Part shown: positions 33,256 through 41,272 of the stretch, one piece after another
How the letters are laid out: each line of letters begins with the position of its first letter
Numbering within the stretch: the stretch's first letter is position 1
Source: Microvirga brassicacearum
GTDB taxonomy: Bacteria; Pseudomonadota; Alphaproteobacteria; Rhizobiales; Beijerinckiaceae
Length of the DNA stretch: 64,000 nucleotides
Direction of reading: 5' to 3'
Assembly (NCBI RefSeq): GCF_008757455.1
Contig: NZ_VCMV01000025.1
Span: 62,634-126,633, forward strand
Program-made: the position numbers and the translations under genes
The notes under the pieces: generated by a model
Seen by the model: only the letters and a program-made list of their open reading frames with translations
Told to the model about the DNA's origin: nothing
Database searches by the model: none

Positions 33256-34310
33256 GGAGCGCTTTGCTCCATCGCGACCCAGGGTGTGAACGGTTCCTCG
33301 GCTTCACCTTCGTCGCCATAGCCGAGCATGTGCAGCGGGCGCGCCTGGAGGCCTCGTGTTTCGCACCAATGCACCAACGCATCTTCCTGTCCGTGCGTAA
33401 CCCAGACCTCGCCGGCGCCCGTTTCGAGAATTGTGCCGCAGAGGTCGTCCCAGTCGGAATGGTCGGAGATGACCAGCGGCAGCTCGACACCCTTCTGGCG
33501 CGCGCGGGCGCGAACCCGCATCCAGCCTGAGGCGAAACAGGAAACCGGGTCGGGAAAGCGGCGTGACCAGAGGTCCTGCAGCGACGAAGGAGGGCAGACG
33601 ATGATCGCGCCACCAAGGCTGCCGCGCTCGGTGGCGCCGACCTTCGGTGTGTCGCCGAGCGGCACGCCCTCGCTTTTGTAGAATTCGGTCAGGCGCTCCA
33701 TCGCGCCATGGAGGTAGATCGGCCGGTCGTAACCTTCCTCGCGGAGCAGGGCCATGACCCGCTGCGCCTTGCCCAGCGCATAGGCGCCGACAATGTGGGC
33801 CCGTTCAGGAAACAACGCGACGGAATCGAGCAGCTTTTTCACCTCGTCGCGGGTGTCGGGGTGGCGGAAAACCGGCAGGCCGAAGGTCGCCTCGGTGATG
33901 AAGACGTCGCAGGGAACGACCTCGTAAGGCAGGCAAGTGGGGTCCGACGCGCGCTTGTAATCTCCCGAGACCACGATGCGTGTCCCGCCGGCCTCGATGG
34001 CGATCTGCGCCGAGCCCAGCACATGGCCGGCCGGCGTGAAGCGGACGGTGACCTCGCCGATGCGGATATCTTCGCGAAGCGGCGCAGCCTGCGTGCTCCC
34101 GGCGAAATCTTCGCCGTAGCGGATCGCCATGATCAGAACCGTCTCGCGGGTCGCCAGCACCGAGCGATGGCCCGAACGGGCGTGGTCCGAATGGCCGTGC
34201 GTGATGAGGGCCCGGTCAACCGGCCGAACCGGATCGATGTGGAAGTCGCCAAGCGGACAATAAAGACCTTGCGGGGTCTGGGTCAGGATCTCGGTGGAAC
34301 GCCGTGCCAT
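33252..34310 (-). CDS. Ligase-associated DNA exonuclease (metallo-beta-lactamase/beta-CASP fold)
   Basis: 352-residue nuclease of the SNM1/Pso2-like group. The metal site H-x-H-x-D-H is HGHSDHA (38-44); GHVLGSAQI, VVSGDYKR and the beta-CASP elements ITEATFGLP and VISDHSDWDD follow. The start at 34310 (MARRSTEIL) is chosen; an open extension to 34376 overlaps the methyltransferase start region. First gene of the leftward repair operon (exonuclease, ligase, yjbQ). The family is TIGR04122-type, defined by its link with the ATP-dependent ligase. Confidence 0.94.
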   Translation of the reverse strand: MARRSTEILTQTPQGLYCPLGDFHIDPVRPVDRALITHGHSDHARSGHRSVLATRETVLIMAIRYGEDFAGSTQAAPLREDIRIGEVTVRFTPAGHVLGSAQIAIEAGGTRIVVSGDYKRASDPTCLPYEVVPCDVFITEATFGLPVFRHPDTRDEVKKLLDSVALFPERAHIVGAYALGKAQRVMALLREEGYDRPIYLHGAMERLTEFYKSEGVPLGDTPKVGATERGSLGGAIIVCPPSSLQDLWSRRFPDPVSCFASGWMRVRARARQKGVELPLVISDHSDWDDLCGTILETGAGEVWVTHGQEDALVHWCETRGLQARPLHMLGYGDEGEAEEPFTPWVAMEQSAP

Positions 34311-34375
34311 GGCCCGAGAATATAGGCGGCCAATCGGCCGTTGACAGCGCCCACCCGCTGCCGCATGCGGATACA

Positions 34376-35305
34376 ATGTCCCATTCTGTCAGTCTTCGCA
34401 CCTCCGGCGACGCCCGTGCCGACGGTCGCTACGAGTACGCCCGCGCCGCCTTCGCCGAGAAGGATTTCGTGTCGGCGGCCGATCTCGCGCAGCAAGTGCT
34501 GGAGCGGGCTCACGATTTTGCGGCGGCTCATGCCCTCAAGGGAAGGGCGTTGGCGGCGCTCGACCGGCCCGGGGAGGCAATCAATGCTCTCCACCAGGCC
34601 CTCGCGCTCGCGCCGGAGGACGAACTCGGGGTGAGACTCGATCTGGCGCGTCTTGGCGCACTCGATCCCCAGGCCGCCATCACCGATGCCTATGTGCGCG
34701 CGCTGTTCGACAATTATGCGCCCCGCTTCGATCGACACCTCACGGACGGCTTGGGGTATTGCGGGCCGGAACGGGTGATGGATGCGCTTCAGCGGGCCGG
34801 TGCCCGGGCGCCTTCGCGGTTTGCCCGGGTGATCGACCTGGGATGCGGCACGGGGCTCATGGCCAAGGCCCTGGTTGGCCGCTACGACACCATCGAGGGG
34901 GTCGACCTCTCTGGCCGCATGTTGGAGCAAGCCCGCAAGGCCGGCCTCTACACCGCCCTGCACGAGGGTCACCTGACGAGCTTCCTCAGCGAGCAAGGTG
35001 AGCAGACTGCCGATCTCGTGGTTGCGGCCGATGTGTTGATCTACCTCTCGGCTCTGGACGAAGTCTTCGCGCAATCCCATCGGGTGCTCAAGGAAGGCGG
35101 CCTGCTCGCTTATACGGTGCAGGCGCATTCCGGCACCGGGGTCATCCTCGGTGCGGATGGTCGCTATGCCCATTCCAGCGACGCCCTCTCGCGGCTGGCG
35201 GCCGATGCCGGCTTGACAAGCCTTCTGTTCGAAGAGGTCTCGGTCAGGCAGGATCGGGACGAGCCGGTGCCGGGCTTTATCGCGGTCCTCCAGCGACGGG
35301 CTTGA
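34376..35305 (+). CDS. SAM-dependent methyltransferase with N-terminal TPR-like region
   Basis: 309 residues. Residues about 10-95 look like tetratricopeptide repeats (EYARAAFAEKDFVSAADLAQQVLE, AHALKGRALAALDRPGEAINALHQALALAPED). The class I methyltransferase core follows, with motif I VIDLGCGTGLMAKAL, the acidic end of strand 2 in EGVDLSGRMLEQARK, and motif post-I DLVVAADVLIYL. The substrate is unknown. Divergent from the exonuclease gene (65-base gap) and convergent with the SDR gene with one base between stops. It separates the two halves of the repair cluster. Confidence 0.87.
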   Translation: MSHSVSLRTSGDARADGRYEYARAAFAEKDFVSAADLAQQVLERAHDFAAAHALKGRALAALDRPGEAINALHQALALAPEDELGVRLDLARLGALDPQAAITDAYVRALFDNYAPRFDRHLTDGLGYCGPERVMDALQRAGARAPSRFARVIDLGCGTGLMAKALVGRYDTIEGVDLSGRMLEQARKAGLYTALHEGHLTSFLSEQGEQTADLVVAADVLIYLSALDEVFAQSHRVLKEGGLLAYTVQAHSGTGVILGADGRYAHSSDALSRLAADAGLTSLLFEEVSVRQDRDEPVPGFIAVLQRRA

Positions 35306-35306
35306 T

Positions 35307-36131
35307 CTAGGCGATGGTCGGCTTTGAGGGATGCGGCGCGTCCTCGTAACAGCCGACGACCGATTGGTCGAAATCGATGATCGATCCGGTCATCAGCCCG
35401 GATTCGCGGCTGGTAAGGAACGCCACGGTGCGCGCCACTTCCGCCGGATCGAGCAGGCGGCCGAAGGGCTGGTCCTTGACCGCATTGTCGAGCCATCCGT
35501 CCTGCGCCCCATGATAGGTCCGCATGATCCGGTCTTCGCCCGGCGTGTTCATCCACCCGATATTCAGCCCGTTCACCCGGATGCGATAAGGCATCAGGCT
35601 GAAGGCGGCGTTCTTGGTCAGGGTCGCGAGCGCCCCTTTCGAGCCGCAATAGGCGGAAATGAACGGCTGGCCGCCATGAGCGGACATCGACAGAATGTTG
35701 ACGATCGCCCCCTCGATCCGCTCGCGTCGCATGATCTTGGCGGCTTCCTGCATCAGGAAGAAGGGCGCACGGACATTCACCGCGAACATGCGATCGAACA
35801 ATTCAGGTGACGTATCGAAAATGGTGCCGCGATCCGTCATCCCGGCCGCATTCACGAGGATGTCCACCCGACCGAACACGCTGTCGGCCCGCTTTGCGAC
35901 CTCCCGCGCCTGATCCACATCGGCAAGGTCGGCGGTCACGAATTCCGTGCGGCATCCTTGCGCGCTGATCTCCGTGGCGACGGCCTTGCCGCGTTCCGCA
36001 TTCCGGCCGCAGATCACCAGCCCGGCGGCGCCCCGTTCGGCCAGTGTCCGGGCAATGGTTTCACCGAGGCCCTGGGTTCCCCCGGTGACGACGGCGATGG
36101 CGTTCTGGAGCGACGAAAGGGGAGGTTTCAT
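35307..36131 (-). CDS. SDR-family oxidoreductase
   Basis: Classical short-chain dehydrogenase of 274 residues. NAD(P) motif VTGGTQGLGETIA (T-G-x-x-x-G-x-G), structural NAAG, catalytic serine in ILSMSAHGG and Y-C-G-S-K (Y-x-x-x-K) are all present. The basic CGRNAERGK after strand 2 suggests NADPH preference. The substrate cannot be assigned; sugar or cyclic alcohol dehydrogenases share this pattern. The start at 36131 leaves a 122-base divergent gap to the Lhr-Core gene, which should hold both promoters. Confidence 0.9.
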   Translation of the reverse strand: MKPPLSSLQNAIAVVTGGTQGLGETIARTLAERGAAGLVICGRNAERGKAVATEISAQGCRTEFVTADLADVDQAREVAKRADSVFGRVDILVNAAGMTDRGTIFDTSPELFDRMFAVNVRAPFFLMQEAAKIMRRERIEGAIVNILSMSAHGGQPFISAYCGSKGALATLTKNAAFSLMPYRIRVNGLNIGWMNTPGEDRIMRTYHGAQDGWLDNAVKDQPFGRLLDPAEVARTVAFLTSRESGLMTGSIIDFDQSVVGCYEDAPHPSKPTIA

Positions 36132-36253
36132 GGTGGGTTATCTCTTGTTGGCGTCGCGCAAGCCTGGCCCCGCCGCTGTCAGAGAGCAAGCTGCCGCTTG
36201 CGGCATCCACATCGTAAGATAAAGACTGCATGGCGAAGGCAGGATTCGTGCCT

Positions 36254-38770
36254 ATGTTCTTGCCGATGGCCAAACCCGCGCGTTCCCTTCTTCCCCGGCA
36301 TTTTCACGACTGGTTCAAATCCCGAGGCTGGGAGCCGCGCGAGCACCAGCTTGAACTGCTGGAAAAAGCGAGATCGGGCCATTCGGTCCTGCTGGTGGCG
36401 CCGACCGGGGCCGGCAAGACATTGGCGGGCTTTCTGCCGAGCCTCGTGGAATTGTCCGAAACCAGGCCCGCCAAAACCAGGAAGAGCCCCTCGCTCCACA
36501 CCCTCTACATCTCGCCCCTGAAGGCCCTGGCGACCGATATCGCCCGCAATCTCGAAGCGCCCGTGCGGGAGATGGATTTGCCAATCCGCATCGAGACCCG
36601 AACCGGCGACACGCCATCCCACAAGCGCGCGCGGCAGATCGAGAAACCGCCCGATATCCTGCTGACGACCCCGGAGCAACTGGCCCTCTTGCTGGCGCAT
36701 CGGGACGGGAGGGAGCTGTTCGGCGGTTTGCGCCGCGTCGTGCTCGACGAGTTGCATTCGCTGGTGACCTCGAAACGCGGCGATCTCCTGTCGCTCGGCC
36801 TCGCCCGTTTGTTCGCGATCGCCCCGCAGATGACGACGGTCGGCTTGTCGGCAACGGTCCGGGAGCCCGACGACCTGAGGCGCTATCTCGTGCCCCAGGG
36901 AGAGAAGGGTCGGCTTGCCGATCTGGTGATCGTCAAGGGTGGAGCGCACCCGGATATCCGCATGCTGGATATCGACGACCATCTGCCGCTCGCCGGGCAC
37001 ACCGCCGCCCTGTCGATGCCGACCATCTACGACCTGATCGGGGAACACCGGACGACGCTGGTTTTCGTGAACACGAGGCTTCAGGCCGAATATACGTTTC
37101 AGGAACTCTGGAAGCTCAACGAAGATGGCCTGGCGATCGCCCTTCACCATGGCTCCCTCGACGTGTCGCAGCGGCGGCGGGTCGAGGAGGCGATGATTGC
37201 GGGCAAGCTCAAGGCGGTGGTATGTACCGCCACCCTCGATCTCGGCATCGATTGGGGCGACGTGGATCTGGTGGTCAATGTGGGCGCGCCGAAGGGGGCG
37301 TCGCGCATTATGCAGCGGATCGGGCGCTCCAACCATCGCATGGACGAGCCCTCGAAAGCCTATCTGGTGCCCGCCAACCGGTTTGAGATCCTCGAATGCC
37401 GGGCGGCGCTCGATGCGGTCCACGAGGCGGCGCAGGATACGCCCGATGCGCGGATCGGGGCGCTCGACGTGCTTTGCCAGCACATCCTCGGGGTCGCCTG
37501 CGCCGAGCCCTTTCGCCTGGAGGAGATCTACGACGAAGTGCTCTCCGCGGCACCCTATGCGGGCCTGACATGGGAGGATTTCGAGGCCTGCGTCGCCTTT
37601 GTGGCCACCGGCGGCTATGCCCTTCGCGCCTATGAGCGGTTCGCCAAGATCGTCAAGGGCAAGGATGGGCTGTGGCGGGTCCGCAATGCCCGGGTGGCCC
37701 AGCAATACCGGCTCAATGTCGGCACCATCGTCGAGGCGACGATGATCAAGGTTCGCCTCGGTAAGGCATCCCGCGCGCGACCCGGCACCGTGCTCCCCCG
37801 TGGCAGGATCCTGGGCGAAATCGAAGAATACTTTGCCGAAACGCTGACCCCGCGGGATACTTTTCTGTTCGCAGGCGAGATCCTGCGTTTCGAAGGCATC
37901 GTCGAGGACGAGGTGCTGGTGACACGCGCCTCGGCCGGAACCGACCCGAAGATCCCCGCCTATGACGGCGGCAAATTTCCGCTTTCGACCTTTCTGGCCG
38001 CGCGCGTTCGCGCAATCCTCGCCGATCCCTTCGAATGGGATCGGCTGCCTGACCAGATGACCGAGTGGCTGCTGCAGCAGCGGCGGCGCTCGGCCGTGCC
38101 GGGCGAACGAGATCTTCTCGTCGAAACATTTCCGCGCGGCGGGCGCTACTACATGACCTGCTTCCCGTTCGAAGGCAGGCCCGCGCACCAGACGCTCGGC
38201 ATGCTCCTGACGCGGCGAATGGATCGCGCCGGTCTGAAGCCGTTCGGCTACGTCGCCAACGATTACGGTCTTGCCGTCTGGGGAGCGGTCGATGTTGCGG
38301 CGCGTGTTGCACGGGAGCCAGGCTTCCTCGATGACCTGTTTGCCGAAGACATGCTGGGCGACGATCTCGAGGATTGGCTGGCCGAAGCGGCGCTGATGAA
38401 GCGCACGTTCCGCCAATGCGCTGTCATCGCGGGGCTGATCGAGCGGAAATTTCCCGGCCAGCAGAAGACCGGGCGTCAGGTCACGATCTCGACCGATCTG
38501 GTCTATGACGTGCTGCGCCGGCATGAGCCCGATCACGTGCTTCTGCGCGCCGCGCGGGCGGATGCGGCAACAGGGCTTCTCGACGTGAGGCGCCTTGGCG
38601 TGCTGCTTCGACGGATCCGGGGGCGAATCATCCACAAGCCGCTCGACCGGGTTTCTCCCCTGGGCGTGTCCGTCATGCTGGAGATCGGCCGCGAACGCGT
38701 CTATAGCGACGATGCGGACGAGATCCTCGCAGAAGCGGAGGCGACTCTCCTCGACGAGGCCATGGCGTGA
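36254..38770 (+). CDS. Lhr-Core DNA helicase (ligase-associated DEXH-box helicase)
   Basis: 3'-to-5' superfamily 2 helicase of 838 residues. Walker A is VAPTGAGKTLAGF, motif Ia ISPLKALATD, motif II VLDELHSL, motif III GLSATV, and motifs IV-VI include FVNTRLQAE, ATLDLGIDWG and QRIGRSNHR. The C-terminal half carries the winged-helix and Lhr-Core domains. In Pseudomonas putida this enzyme forms a repair gene cluster with the nuclease, exonuclease and ligase seen here. The start at 36254 has AGGA nine bases upstream; ATG 36230 would add eight residues. ATGA overlap with pdeM (38767-38770). Confidence 0.95.
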   Translation: MFLPMAKPARSLLPRHFHDWFKSRGWEPREHQLELLEKARSGHSVLLVAPTGAGKTLAGFLPSLVELSETRPAKTRKSPSLHTLYISPLKALATDIARNLEAPVREMDLPIRIETRTGDTPSHKRARQIEKPPDILLTTPEQLALLLAHRDGRELFGGLRRVVLDELHSLVTSKRGDLLSLGLARLFAIAPQMTTVGLSATVREPDDLRRYLVPQGEKGRLADLVIVKGGAHPDIRMLDIDDHLPLAGHTAALSMPTIYDLIGEHRTTLVFVNTRLQAEYTFQELWKLNEDGLAIALHHGSLDVSQRRRVEEAMIAGKLKAVVCTATLDLGIDWGDVDLVVNVGAPKGASRIMQRIGRSNHRMDEPSKAYLVPANRFEILECRAALDAVHEAAQDTPDARIGALDVLCQHILGVACAEPFRLEEIYDEVLSAAPYAGLTWEDFEACVAFVATGGYALRAYERFAKIVKGKDGLWRVRNARVAQQYRLNVGTIVEATMIKVRLGKASRARPGTVLPRGRILGEIEEYFAETLTPRDTFLFAGEILRFEGIVEDEVLVTRASAGTDPKIPAYDGGKFPLSTFLAARVRAILADPFEWDRLPDQMTEWLLQQRRRSAVPGERDLLVETFPRGGRYYMTCFPFEGRPAHQTLGMLLTRRMDRAGLKPFGYVANDYGLAVWGAVDVAARVAREPGFLDDLFAEDMLGDDLEDWLAEAALMKRTFRQCAVIAGLIERKFPGQQKTGRQVTISTDLVYDVLRRHEPDHVLLRAARADAATGLLDVRRLGVLLRRIRGRIIHKPLDRVSPLGVSVMLEIGRERVYSDDADEILAEAEATLLDEAMA

Positions 38771-39468
38771 CCGCATTGCTCAAGATCAAACACGCGACCA
38801 GCGAGATCGCGGTGCAGGGCTGCGCCATGGTGCTTGATCTGACGGGGGCGATCTATCTTCCGGAGCACGATGTGCTGCTCGTGGCCGACCTTCATTTTGA
38901 AAAAGGTTCCTCGTTCGCCCTTCGCGGCATGATGCTGCCGCCCTACGACACCCGCGAAACCCTCAAAGCCTTGTGTGCCGCCGTCGCGCGGTTCGATCCG
39001 CGGGTGGTGATCGCCCTGGGCGACAGCTTTCATGATATCGGCGGTCCGGACCGGCTCGGGGACGCCGAACGCTCGACCCTGGCTGACGTTCAGCACGGGC
39101 GGGACTGGATCTGGGTCACCGGCAATCACGACCACACTCTTCCGGCGAGCATCGGCGGAGAGGTCGTGCATGAAATCGAAGTTGGCCCGCTGACGCTGCG
39201 TCATGAGCCCGTCGAAGGCGCCGGTTCGGAAATTGCCGGCCATTTTCATCCCGTCGGAAAGGTGGTGATGCGCGGCCGCTCGACCCGTCGCCGTTGCTTC
39301 CTGACCGATGAAGCCCGCTGCATCATGCCGGCGCTCGGCGCCTATGCGGGCGGCCTGAACGTGTGTGATCAGGCGTTCGTTCCACTCTTCCCCGTCGGGT
39401 TTACCGCGCATCTCATCGGGACCGAGCGCATCTTCGCGATTGCGCGCGCGATGCTCTGCAGGGATTGA
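38767..39468 (+). CDS. pdeM: Ligase-associated Mn-dependent DNA endonuclease/phosphoesterase PdeM
   Basis: 233-residue calcineurin-like phosphoesterase. Two-metal ligands are in order LVADLHFEKG (D-x-H), ALGDSFHD (G-D), VTGNHDHT (G-N-H-D), and GHFHPV (G-H-x-H). Translationally coupled to the Lhr-Core helicase by an ATGA overlap, the exact TIGR04123 context; the P. putida homologue is a manganese-dependent DNA nuclease. Cytoplasmic. Converges with a TIGR02186-type gene 11 bases downstream. Confidence 0.94.
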   Translation: MTALLKIKHATSEIAVQGCAMVLDLTGAIYLPEHDVLLVADLHFEKGSSFALRGMMLPPYDTRETLKALCAAVARFDPRVVIALGDSFHDIGGPDRLGDAERSTLADVQHGRDWIWVTGNHDHTLPASIGGEVVHEIEVGPLTLRHEPVEGAGSEIAGHFHPVGKVVMRGRSTRRRCFLTDEARCIMPALGAYAGGLNVCDQAFVPLFPVGFTAHLIGTERIFAIARAMLCRD

Positions 39469-39479
39469 GCGGCAAACCC

Positions 39480-40241
39480 TCAATCCCGTCTGAAGATGAC
39501 GTTGGCGATCCAGCCGAAGAGCAGCGCCAGGGACGCGGTCGAGAATCCATAAAGCCAGCTCCAGTCGTGCGCCGCCTCGCCGACCTGTTGCTCGAACCCC
39601 GTCTTGACCAGTTCGAAATGCGTGAGGGTCCGCGCCAGGATCACCGTATCGGCAAGCAGCGTCACTTCCACGTCGTAGTTTCCCGGCGGCGCGGTCGGGG
39701 CAAGGGGGATATTGGCCTTGAAGATCGTCGGCGTCAGAAAGGCCACGGCGCGATCATCCTCGACATAAAGCCCTTCCTGCTTCTTCAATCGAAGCAGGGC
39801 CTCCCGGAACGGCTCATCGGCGCCCTTCCGGTCATTGGTGAAGTCGGGCGAATTGATGATTGCCCGCAGGCCGATCTTCTGCCGTTGCCGCAACTGATCG
39901 CTGGTGATCTCACTGATCGGCTGGGAGCTCAGGACGCTGAGATAAGCAGGCGCATTGGGGAACTTTTGCTGTTCCCGATTGAGCCATAAGGGGCCGAAGC
40001 GTTCCTTTTCGCGGACCACCAGGTATTGCGGGGGACCACGCACGGTGACGACTGCGTCATAGCCTGTCCCGCGCGAGATCGTCTGCGCGTCGCGCTCGAT
40101 CGCGCCGAACAAGGCGATGGAGGTGCCGGTATAGTTGGAGTTGATCAGCACACGGTGGCTCGACAGGGACGTGACGAGCGTTTCGGCGGAGGCGCTGCCG
40201 AAGCTCAACACGAGAAGGAGGAGCGAACCGGCGAGCCTCAC
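39480..40241 (-). CDS. Alphaproteobacterial exported membrane protein (TIGR02186-like)
   Basis: 253 residues with a signal peptide (MRLAGSLLLLVLSFGSASA), a beta-rich periplasmic part and one C-terminal helix (about 230-250, LYGFSTASLALLFGWIANVIF). SHRVLINSNYTGTSIALFGAIERD and DAVVTVRGPPQYLVVREKERFGPLWLNRE match the alphaproteobacterial TIGR02186 family. The start overlaps the stop of the TSUP permease gene (40238-40241), a conserved pairing that suggests the two act together, perhaps as an export complex. Function not known. Confidence 0.86.
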   Translation of the reverse strand: MRLAGSLLLLVLSFGSASAETLVTSLSSHRVLINSNYTGTSIALFGAIERDAQTISRGTGYDAVVTVRGPPQYLVVREKERFGPLWLNREQQKFPNAPAYLSVLSSQPISEITSDQLRQRQKIGLRAIINSPDFTNDRKGADEPFREALLRLKKQEGLYVEDDRAVAFLTPTIFKANIPLAPTAPPGNYDVEVTLLADTVILARTLTHFELVKTGFEQQVGEAAHDWSWLYGFSTASLALLFGWIANVIFRRD

Positions 40242-41167
40242 GTGCGCATCTCCTGCGTGGTTATCGAGAAGATTTCGTTTGGGGTGAGGACGAGTTCAAG
40301 GGAGAAGCGGATGCCGACCGCCAAAAGCAGGAGCGCGAGGAGGAACCGGAAAAGCTCCGCTCTCAGGTTGCGACCGGCCCGGGCGCCGAACTGGGCGCCG
40401 AAGACGCCCCCCGCGATGAGCAGCATTGCCAGCACGATATCGACGGCCTGGTTTGCCACCGCATGCAGGACCAGTGATACCAGCGTCGTGCAGACGATCT
40501 GGAATTGCGACGTGCCGACGACGATGCTCGTGGGGACACGGAAGATGTAGAGCAAGGCCGGCACCATGATGAACCCGCCGCCGATCCCCAGCAAAGCGCC
40601 CACAAAGCCGACGAAGAGTGCAAATCCGAGGATCGGAATGACGCTGGCATAGAGTTTCGAGCGGTAGAACCGCATGCGCATTGGCCAGAACAGATACGGT
40701 GCGTGCTCACCCGCCTGCCGTTTGACCCGCACGACACCGCCGCGCCGTTTGGTCCAGAACTCCCTGACGCTTTCCTTGAGCATCAGGCTTCCGACGACCA
40801 TGAAAAGCGTCACGTACGAAACCACAATGACGAGGTCGAGTTGACCTGCCCGGCGCGCCGCCGCAAAAAACCACACGCCGAGCGCGGACCCGACGAAGCC
40901 GCCGGCGACCAGCACGCCTCCAAGCTTCAAATCGAGGGCGTTGCGACGAAGGGCGTTGAGAACGCTGGTGGTGGACGAGGCGACGATCTGGGCCGATTGC
41001 GTGGCGACCGCTACGGCCGGCGGAATGCCGAGGAAAATCAACAGCGGCGTCATCAGGAAGCCGCCGCCGATACCAAACAGGCCAGAGATGAAACCGACCG
41101 CTGCACCCATTCCAAGGATCAGGAGAACGCTTACGGGCATTTCAGCGATAGGCAGATAAATTTGCAC
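40238..41167 (-). CDS. TSUP (TauE/SafE) family permease, probable sulfite/sulfonate exporter
   Basis: 309-residue membrane protein of the TSUP family with eight or more helices. The duplicated glycine-rich signatures are GFISGLFGIGGGFLMTPLLIFLG-like near the N-terminus and VGALLGIGGGFIMVPALLYIF in the second half. Family members export sulfite, sulfoacetate or related organosulfur anions, but the substrate here is unproven. First gene of a two-gene operon with the TIGR02186-like protein. Confidence 0.9.
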   Translation of the reverse strand: MQIYLPIAEMPVSVLLILGMGAAVGFISGLFGIGGGFLMTPLLIFLGIPPAVAVATQSAQIVASSTTSVLNALRRNALDLKLGGVLVAGGFVGSALGVWFFAAARRAGQLDLVIVVSYVTLFMVVGSLMLKESVREFWTKRRGGVVRVKRQAGEHAPYLFWPMRMRFYRSKLYASVIPILGFALFVGFVGALLGIGGGFIMVPALLYIFRVPTSIVVGTSQFQIVCTTLVSLVLHAVANQAVDIVLAMLLIAGGVFGAQFGARAGRNLRAELFRFLLALLLLAVGIRFSLELVLTPNEIFSITTQEMRT

Positions 41168-41272
41168 CCCGGTTCCCCTATGGCCGGTGCAGCCACGACG
41201 GTTGTTGAGAGTTTCGCCCAGCGAGCCTTAAGGATCGCGTCCTGAACGAAAGCTGACCGGATGGGCGCTTTC

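Noticed and set aside
36179..38776. An 865-codon open frame on the minus strand opposite the Lhr-Core helicase
   Set aside because: The plus-strand product has all helicase motifs; the antisense product is Arg/His/Asp-rich with no family pattern. Long antisense frames are expected in high-GC DNA.
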